In this document: piece by piece, positions 38,651-43,045 of the stretch
How the letters are laid out: each line of letters opens with the position of its first letter
Numbering within the stretch: the stretch's first letter is position 1
From: a virus
Strand: one strand, 5' to 3'
Virus record (IMG/VR): IMGVR_UViG_3300049740_001301
Location: 1 to 43,045 of that record
DNA: 43,045 nt
Program-made: the position numbers and the translations under genes
The notes under the pieces: generated by a model
Database searches by the model: none
Seen by the model: the letters and a program-made list of their open reading frames with translations, nothing else
What the model was told of the DNA's origin: nothing

Positions 38651-39408
38651 AAGTAGCTGTTGTTATGGGAGTGGCGAACGATCGCTCCATCGCATGGGGT
38701 ATCGCCAACAAGTTAATAGATGAAGGATATACTTGTGTCTTCACTTATCCAAACGATTCCATAAAGAAAAGAATTACTAGACTATCGCCTATGGCTCATA
38801 CTATTAAGTGCGATGTATCTAATAGTATGGATGTAAGGAATGCTTTTCTTGCTGTCAAACACCATTATCCTAAGATTGATTATGTTGTTCACGCAATGAG
38901 TATGACTGACTTTCGTGAGTTAGATGGTAAGATGATGGATATATCAAAGGAAAACTTCAGTGAGTCGCTACTCGTAGGATGTTATTCGTTGATAGATATA
39001 GTAAGAAACAGTATCGAATTTATGAACACAGGTGGGGCATATCTCACACTTAGTTATGATGGAGCTCGTAGAGTTTACGACAACTATAATGTAATGGGAT
39101 TAGTAAAAGCATCACTTGAGTCAGCAACTAGATACTTAGCGAAAGACTGTGCGGAAAAGGGAGTACGCATAAATTGTATATCGGCAGGTGTAATAAAAAC
39201 ATCATCTGCTATGGCTGTAAAAGGCAGTAAGGGTATGTTGGCTTATGCCGAAGGAGTGAACCCTATGAAACGAAATATCACTCTACAGGATTTAGCAGGA
39301 AGTGCATATTACTTCCTATCTGATTTATCTTCAGGTGTGACAGGTGAAACACATTATGTAGATTGCGGATATAATATTATTGGGGCACCGAGTATAGATG
39401 ACTTATAA
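38647..39408 (+). CDS. fabI: Enoyl-[ACP] reductase FabI
   Basis: 253 aa, standard FabI length. The NAD(H)-binding start GVANDRSIAWGIA (8-20) and the active site LSYDGA (Y137), YNVMGLVKASLESA with Y147 and K154 (Y-x6-K) correspond to Y146, Y156 and K163 of Escherichia FabI. GVRINCISAGVIKT follows. The match is specific to FabI rather than FabG (GxANxxSIAWG, Y-x6-K). It reduces enoyl-ACP in the last step of fatty-acid elongation. It sits in one operon with AcpS and a desaturase. A MaoC-like dehydratase and an ACP domain are elsewhere in the window. Confidence 0.95.
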   Translation: MKVAVVMGVANDRSIAWGIANKLIDEGYTCVFTYPNDSIKKRITRLSPMAHTIKCDVSNSMDVRNAFLAVKHHYPKIDYVVHAMSMTDFRELDGKMMDISKENFSESLLVGCYSLIDIVRNSIEFMNTGGAYLTLSYDGARRVYDNYNVMGLVKASLESATRYLAKDCAEKGVRINCISAGVIKTSSAMAVKGSKGMLAYAEGVNPMKRNITLQDLAGSAYYFLSDLSSGVTGETHYVDCGYNIIGAPSIDDL

Positions 39409-39871
39409 TGTAATTAATCGTAAATGGGCAACCATGAAAGACGAAAAACTAAAGATGCAACTGAATGGTTTTGTAATGAATACTTCGGTTGATAAGATTG
39501 ATGAGTTGTTTGATGAAGGTATTATTCGTTATGTAGTCAATCATCAATTATTTGAACTTGACCATGAGCGACAAATATTTTTTGAAGAAGGTGATAAACG
39601 AGTACCAGTAGCGAAAGCAAATACAGCAACCATAGGCGAACATAAAGTATATTGCGAGATAGTATTAGAGGGAGAAGAGTTTCCTGAATTCTGTCAGAAA
39701 AATGTAAGAGGTACTGCTTGGGATTGGCATCAAAAAGCCAATAAAACTATGGACGAAATTAATGAGCATAAATACTATATAGATCCCGATAAAGGCGAAC
39801 TAACTATATTAGAGGAGAGAAAAAGTGATGAAGAGATTAAGCAGGACAGAGCGAAGTCAACTAATAGTTGA
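39398..39871 (+). CDS. 157-aa phage protein, function unknown
   Basis: 157 aa, acidic, mixed alpha/beta, with no motif recognised. The first residues MTYNVINRKWATM overlap FabI by 11 bases; ATG 39435 is a possible later start. KVYCEIVLEGEEFPEFCQKN and an aromatic WDWHQKANK segment are its most distinctive parts. It lies between FabI and AcpS, so a lipid-related role is possible but has no direct support. Confidence 0.65.
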   Translation: MTYNVINRKWATMKDEKLKMQLNGFVMNTSVDKIDELFDEGIIRYVVNHQLFELDHERQIFFEEGDKRVPVAKANTATIGEHKVYCEIVLEGEEFPEFCQKNVRGTAWDWHQKANKTMDEINEHKYYIDPDKGELTILEERKSDEEIKQDRAKSTNS

Positions 39872-40070
39872 TGCTCTAGTCAAAAAATATGAAGGTGATA
39901 TTGCTGAAGCAAATGCTAATATGCAAGTCTATATATCCAACTCAGTTGGTATAGGTGAGCATTCAGAAGTCATGGTTGAAATAGATAAACAACTAGAAAA
40001 GATTTCTGCTGCTGAAGAAAAACTAGAAACATTGAAGAAGTACACTTCAAGAGAGTACTACCAAACATGA
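39828..40070 (+). CDS. 80-aa coiled-coil protein, function unknown
   Basis: 80 aa from ATG 39828, with AGAGGAGAG nine bases before; an in-frame GTG at 39825 is also open. Mostly helical, with a heptad-like C-terminal half (IDKQLEKISAAEEKLETLKK). It overlaps the upstream gene by 44 bases and AcpS by four (ATGA). Confidence 0.65.
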   Translation: MKRLSRTERSQLIVDALVKKYEGDIAEANANMQVYISNSVGIGEHSEVMVEIDKQLEKISAAEEKLETLKKYTSREYYQT

Positions 40071-40420
40071 TTTTAGGACACGGAATTGATATGGTTCTTG
40101 AGTCTAGATTTGATAGACGCAGGGATAAATGGTCGGAAACTATATTGTCGCCGACTGAAAAAGAAATATATGATGGACTGTTAGATAGGCAGAAATGTAA
40201 TTATCTAGCAAAGGTATGGGTGTTAAAAGAAGCATTTGTGAAAGCAAGACAACACCCAATCGTTGGTATGAAAGAAGCTAAAATGTTTTCCTATATCTCA
40301 CCGAACTTAGTACCGAGTGACGAGATGAGGAAAAAATTAACAGGGGTAAACATACATTGTTCACTATCGGATTTCAAAGGTTGCGTGATTGGCTCAGTAA
40401 TTTTAGAGAGCAACACTTAA
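40067..40420 (+). CDS. acpS: Holo-[acyl-carrier-protein] synthase AcpS
   Basis: 117 aa, close to the bacterial 126. LGHGIDMVLESRF (3-15) holds the magnesium Asp (D8). YLAKVWVLKEAFVKA (46-60) corresponds to FLAKRFAVKEAAAKA with the conserved W/F, K54 and E55. GVNIHCSLSDFKGCVIGSVI corresponds to the C-terminal strand pair. It transfers 4'-phosphopantetheine from CoA to the serine of ACP. The obvious phage target is Ser195 of the ACP-domain protein at 8509. It overlaps the desaturase gene by 64 bases. Confidence 0.92.
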   Translation: MILGHGIDMVLESRFDRRRDKWSETILSPTEKEIYDGLLDRQKCNYLAKVWVLKEAFVKARQHPIVGMKEAKMFSYISPNLVPSDEMRKKLTGVNIHCSLSDFKGCVIGSVILESNT

Positions 40421-41304
40421 CCACATATAAAATTAATTTTCGTATCAGATACTGGTGGTTCACCCAGTTGTGTCTGCTAGGAATCATTGTATTTGGAAGA
40501 TGGGATCTAATACCCTATGTTTTGGCATGGTGGTTTTTCGGAGCAATGGCTATCACAATATATGCGCACAGAAGTTTATCACATAATAGTATTACTGTAA
40601 AATGGAAATGGCTCGAACACTTCTTCTGCTCTCTTTGTATAGTAAGCAACATCGGAAGTCCACTAGCTTGGGCAGTAATACATCGGATGCACCATGTATA
40701 TCTAGACGAGGAAAGGGATCCGCACAGTCCACATCAAATTGGTTTTTTAAGATCTTTAACTCATAGGTGGGATGTACCCTTTGAAAATGTACCACTAAGA
40801 TTTACAAGAGGATTACTGAGAAATAAAACTGCTAGATGGTATCACGATAATAGTTTTAAATCTATGTGTATTACTATATTTGGTGCTTACTTATTAATGT
40901 TGTTATGGGGAATCATTGTAGAAACATATACAAATGGATTAGCAGTTATGCTACCAGAGTTGGGGTATTACTTAACACATTTTTATTGGTACGATGGTCC
41001 ATACTTATACATTCAAGAGTGGGGTATTAATTTTGCATGGGCAGCATTTGCTGGTGCAGGTCTCGGTCAATGGTCTATGGGTATAACTAACGCATGGCAA
41101 CATAGTGACAAACGAGGAAAACAACATATTCGTAATGTCCCATGGTATTTAAGTTTCATAAACTGGGGAGAAGGATCCCACGATTATCATCATTCTTATC
41201 CAAAGGACTTTAGTTTTGGTAAAGGATTAAACGATCCGACACAATATTTTATTCTTTTCTTAGAAAAGATTGGAGCAGTGAATATAAATAAAGTTAGAGG
41301 TTAA
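40357..41304 (+). CDS. Fatty-acid desaturase (Delta9-type, acyl-lipid/acyl-CoA family)
   Basis: 315 aa from TTG 40357 (AGGGG ten bases before); TTG 40381 is a later option. All three histidine boxes are intact: HRSLSH (71-76), HRMHH (109-113) and HDYHH (275-279), in the spacing of the membrane Delta9-desaturase family (des/OLE1-like). Hydrophobic segments at about 35-47, 50-70, 90-108, 170-195 and 222-240. It would introduce a double bond into a saturated acyl chain using di-iron and O2. Electron donor is unknown and no fused cytochrome b5 or ferredoxin domain is present. It belongs to the FabI-AcpS operon. The TATAAATA late promoter lies in its last codons. Confidence 0.92.
   Translation: MFTIGFQRLRDWLSNFREQHLTTYKINFRIRYWWFTQLCLLGIIVFGRWDLIPYVLAWWFFGAMAITIYAHRSLSHNSITVKWKWLEHFFCSLCIVSNIGSPLAWAVIHRMHHVYLDEERDPHSPHQIGFLRSLTHRWDVPFENVPLRFTRGLLRNKTARWYHDNSFKSMCITIFGAYLLMLLWGIIVETYTNGLAVMLPELGYYLTHFYWYDGPYLYIQEWGINFAWAAFAGAGLGQWSMGITNAWQHSDKRGKQHIRNVPWYLSFINWGEGSHDYHHSYPKDFSFGKGLNDPTQYFILFLEKIGAVNINKVRG
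41283..41290 (+). promoter_or_regulatory. Perfect T4 late promoter TATAAATA
   Basis: TATAAATA in the last codons of the desaturase is the exact T4 late consensus. Predicted +1 about 41296, 13 bases before the structured RNA at 41309, so it would transcribe that RNA and the genes after it. Confidence 0.65.
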
Positions 41305-41308
41305 GATT

Positions 41309-41441
41309 CGCATGGTGAAAGCTACACATATTAGAAAATAAAGTAGCCACTTCACTGAGTTGCTTATTTCATAAGTTTAACTCCTCTATCTGAGAGTCAT
41401 GCGTTCGGTTTTGGTAGTTTCCGAATTAACAAAAAACTACC
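41309..41441 (+). ncRNA. Four-way-junction RNA followed by an H-type pseudoknot
   Basis: No gene fits here. Helices: P1 CGCATG (41309-41314) with CATGCG (41398-41403). P2 GTGAA + GCTAC (41315-41325) with GTAGC + TTCAC (41343-41355). P3 GAGTT + CTTAT (41357-41367) with ATAAG + AACTC (41371-41383). P4 CTCT (41384-41387) with AGAG (41393-41396). The junction has only two unpaired bases (T356, T397 of the 41 kb block), so it is very compact. Directly after P1, TTCGG (41404-41408) pairs with CCGAA (41421-41425), which lies in the loop of GGTAGTTT (41413-41420) with AAACTACC (41434-41441): a classical H-type pseudoknot with an A-rich third loop. About 38 base pairs in 133 bases. Function unknown; a riboswitch-like, ribozyme-like or stable small RNA is possible. 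Not a tRNA (no T-loop). Confidence 0.7.
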
Positions 41442-41474
41442 ACTTGACTAACTTCCAATATGAAAGGATACACA

Positions 41475-41774
41475 ATGGAAGAATTGGTTTTTGAAATGGA
41501 AAGTGGCTTGGTTAATTATATCATAATTCTTACTTTTTCACTTTTATTTTTTATACTAGGATGGGCAATGCCAAGAGGTAGTGCCTTAAAAAGACTCCAA
41601 GGTAAAATCTTCAAAAGGTTTTATAATTGGACAGGAGCAGTAATGGTTAAGTTCCATAATTTCTTCGCTGATGAAGAATTTTATTTGGAGCATGTATGGC
41701 AAGATACTAAGGACTATGTGCGTAAAAAATATGGATACGAAAAGAAAAAAACTAAAACTACGAAAAAGAAATAA
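41475..41774 (+). CDS. 99-aa single-pass membrane protein downstream of the structured RNA
   Basis: 99 aa from ATG 41475 (AAAGGA seven bases upstream); the frame also opens at ATG 41460, but that start would lie before this site. An acidic N-terminus (MEELVFEMESGL) is followed by a membrane helix (YIIILTFSLLFFILGWAM), then a basic, Lys-rich tail (KKKTKTTKKK). Not recognised. If the RNA upstream is regulatory, this is the gene it would control. The end overlaps the next start (TAATG). Confidence 0.7.
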   Translation: MEELVFEMESGLVNYIIILTFSLLFFILGWAMPRGSALKRLQGKIFKRFYNWTGAVMVKFHNFFADEEFYLEHVWQDTKDYVRKKYGYEKKKTKTTKKK

Positions 41775-42562
41775 TGTTTAGACCACCATATCATGTAGAG
41801 TTGAAGGATGTTCCATTCCCATTGACTGAAGCAGAACTTGCTAAACAGATAGCAAGGTATGATAAAGAAAGTGGCGACTGGGCAAAACGCAGAGAAGATT
41901 TAATACCTGACCAATGGTACACTGATAAATCTTCATACTCATACGCAGCATATGGTTTCGTAGCAAATCTATGGATTAAACATTTTAACTTCAATCCTGA
42001 GTTTCTAAAATGGTTAGATAGAAATATGATGGCACCTGCTTTGGTGGGTACTATATTTGTATCTCCTCCAGGATATTCACTCAGACCACACATAGATTAT
42101 GTCGATTATAATATCAATTATTATTGGCGATTAAACTTCCCTGTAAATTTAGATGAAAACGCAGATAAAAGTATGGCATTCTGGGATCCTCGTGACTGTA
42201 ATATGGAACGCAGGAATAAAATCAGACACCCAAAGATGCCATATACTGAAATAAATTTAATAGAGTTTGATGACGAAACTAGACCTAAAGTAAAGAAACA
42301 CTTTGATACCCAGATGGGTAAATGCTCACTTATATGTGTGGGTGGACCTGACTGTGCTCATAGTATGATTTATGATGGCGAAAAAGAATCCTATACTATT
42401 TCTATTGACTTTAGAGATAAACGAACTGGTTCAAGGATACATGATTGGAAAGCGATAGAAAAAAGAATGGGACATTTATTTGTAAAAGATGACAAACCAT
42501 CTCCTATCTCAGCATGGGTAAAAGAAGATGGTGAGTTTGGATGGAGTAGAGATATAACATGA
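41774..42562 (+). CDS. 2OG-Fe(II) oxygenase-like protein (tandem copy 1)
   Basis: 262 aa. YSLRPHIDYVDYN gives H106-x-D108. AHSMIYDGEKESYTISIDFR gives H196 and R214, the third iron ligand and the 2OG Arg. FPVNLDENADKSMAFWDP is the beta-strand between. It is coupled to the membrane-protein gene (TAATG) and to the next gene (ATGA). Its beginning (YHVELKDVPFPLTEAEL) matches the start of the next protein (YYMSLKDTLERPITNEDL), so the two are tandem paralogues. Confidence 0.7.
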   Translation: MFRPPYHVELKDVPFPLTEAELAKQIARYDKESGDWAKRREDLIPDQWYTDKSSYSYAAYGFVANLWIKHFNFNPEFLKWLDRNMMAPALVGTIFVSPPGYSLRPHIDYVDYNINYYWRLNFPVNLDENADKSMAFWDPRDCNMERRNKIRHPKMPYTEINLIEFDDETRPKVKKHFDTQMGKCSLICVGGPDCAHSMIYDGEKESYTISIDFRDKRTGSRIHDWKAIEKRMGHLFVKDDKPSPISAWVKEDGEFGWSRDIT

Positions 42563-43045
42563 AACACGAACCTTACTACATGTCGTTGAAGGATACACTT
42601 GAACGACCTATTACTAACGAAGACCTACATCAAATATTAGCACCACTAAGAGAAAATCCAGCACGAGGTAATATATGTGTAAGGAATAGTTGGTTTCGTA
42701 TTGAGATGATGAAACAATGGAGAGACATGATGCTTATGCCATATGGCTGTAGTATATTTCGTGCTCATCCATATTATCGTATGTCTCCCCACTGCGATTC
42801 TCCAGCAAGACCGAACTGGGGAAGAGTGACTTGGGCATTCGAAGAGGTAAGTCCTGGAATATATGAACCATGGCGACCTGATGAAGAAGAAACTTCTATC
42901 ATGACATACTGGGATGCAAGTGAAGCTGAACAGTGGGACTCTGATATGTGTAATGTATCAGGCGATCCTGAAAAAGATTTAACTTATATTATACCAAGAG
43001 AAAGAATACTTCCTGGATATCAAGGCAATCTAAAAGAAGAATTAA
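42559..43045 (+). CDS. 2OG-Fe(II) oxygenase-like protein (tandem copy 2), cut by window end
   Basis: At least 162 aa, running off the end of the window with no stop. MSPHCDSP gives the HxD candidate (H78, D80), and SIMTYWDASEAEQWD follows like the FWDP strand of copy 1. The His and Arg ligands expected later would lie beyond the window. ATGA overlap with copy 1. Paralogy to copy 1 is judged from the N-terminus and the order of motifs. Confidence 0.6.
   Translation, partial: MKHEPYYMSLKDTLERPITNEDLHQILAPLRENPARGNICVRNSWFRIEMMKQWRDMMLMPYGCSIFRAHPYYRMSPHCDSPARPNWGRVTWAFEEVSPGIYEPWRPDEEETSIMTYWDASEAEQWDSDMCNVSGDPEKDLTYIIPRERILPGYQGNLKEEL

Noticed and set aside
38647-39408. FabG-type ketoreductase or generic short-chain dehydrogenase
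   Set aside because: GVANDRSIAWGIA and Y137/Y147/K154 with Y-x6-K are FabI features; FabG has Y-x3-K.
41309-41403. tRNA or tmRNA gene
   Set aside because: The cloverleaf-like shape is present, but there is no T-loop GTTCGA, no anticodon arm of normal size and no CCA or acceptor discriminator in place.
41309-41403. Hammerhead ribozyme (GAAA and CTGAGAG are present)
   Set aside because: The core order and sequence (CUGANGA..GAAA..UH) cannot be met; the GAAA comes first and CTGAGAG does not fit CUGANGA.
1-43045. CRISPR arrays, insertion sequences, integrase or attachment sites, and minus-strand genes
   Set aside because: I saw no direct-repeat arrays, transposase-like genes or inverted terminal repeats. 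Open frames on the minus strand are all shadows of + strand genes.

Overview
The window reads as part of the genome of a lytic T4-like (Straboviridae/Kyanoviridae-like) marine myovirus. The reasons are: about 65 tightly packed genes, all on the + strand; many ATGA or TAATG stop/start overlaps; AT-rich composition; T4-type replication and nucleotide genes (gp61-like primase, RNase H/FEN nuclease, class Ia ribonucleotide reductase NrdA/NrdB with a glutaredoxin); T4-type late promoters (CTAAATA/TATAAATA); and head-associated proteins that carry T4-like capsid-targeting N-termini. No terminase, portal, major capsid or polymerase gene lies inside the window. The AT-rich, 2-oxoglutarate-oxygenase-rich and curli-bearing content suggests a SAR11-type or similar marine alphaproteobacterial host. 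That host assignment is inference.

Layout. 36-4116: a SprT-like metallopeptidase, a large unknown protein, three small unknowns and a ligase-fold protein. 4157-13277: a head/virion block with a 1326-aa multidomain protein (NMNAT-like domain, DUF5824-like domain, very basic tail), a protein with an acyl-carrier-protein domain, an acidic 80-aa protein, a repeat-bearing core-like protein, an Ig-like decoration protein and a fibre-like protein. 13301-15760: small proteins and a lysis cassette with an o-spanin embedded in an i-spanin gene. 15802-26572: primase, MaoC-like dehydratase, nrdA, nrdC, nrdB, several 2OG-Fe(II) oxygenases, an FkbM methyltransferase and a GIY-YIG endonuclease. 26619-28765: membrane/coiled-coil proteins. 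28770-34852: a curli-type cassette (CsgF, CsgG, two curlin-repeat proteins, a FecR-domain protein) running into IscU and a CHASE2-adenylate cyclase. 36103-43045: a regulator-like HTH protein, RNase H, then a lipid cluster (FabI, AcpS, fatty-acid desaturase), and at the end two tandem related oxygenases.

Three things stand out. (1) A complete-looking phage curli secretion set (outer-membrane channel, its CsgF partner and two amyloid-like substrates) is followed by FecR, IscU and a CHASE2 cyclase. (2) A dispersed fatty-acid module includes an ACP domain with its serine, its own holo-ACP synthase, an enoyl-ACP reductase, a MaoC-fold dehydratase and a desaturase. (3) A compact four-way-junction RNA is followed immediately by an H-type pseudoknot (41309-41441) and lies just downstream of a perfect TATAAATA late promoter.

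Regulation can partly be read from the sequence. Five sigma70-like early promoters share TTTACTTTTAAGTTTTT-type -35/spacer regions and TAGAAT -10 boxes. Seven CTAAATA/TATAAATA late promoters are visible. In most of the promoters next to a start codon, that codon sits at or within a few bases of the predicted +1, so the phage appears to make leaderless mRNAs in both classes.
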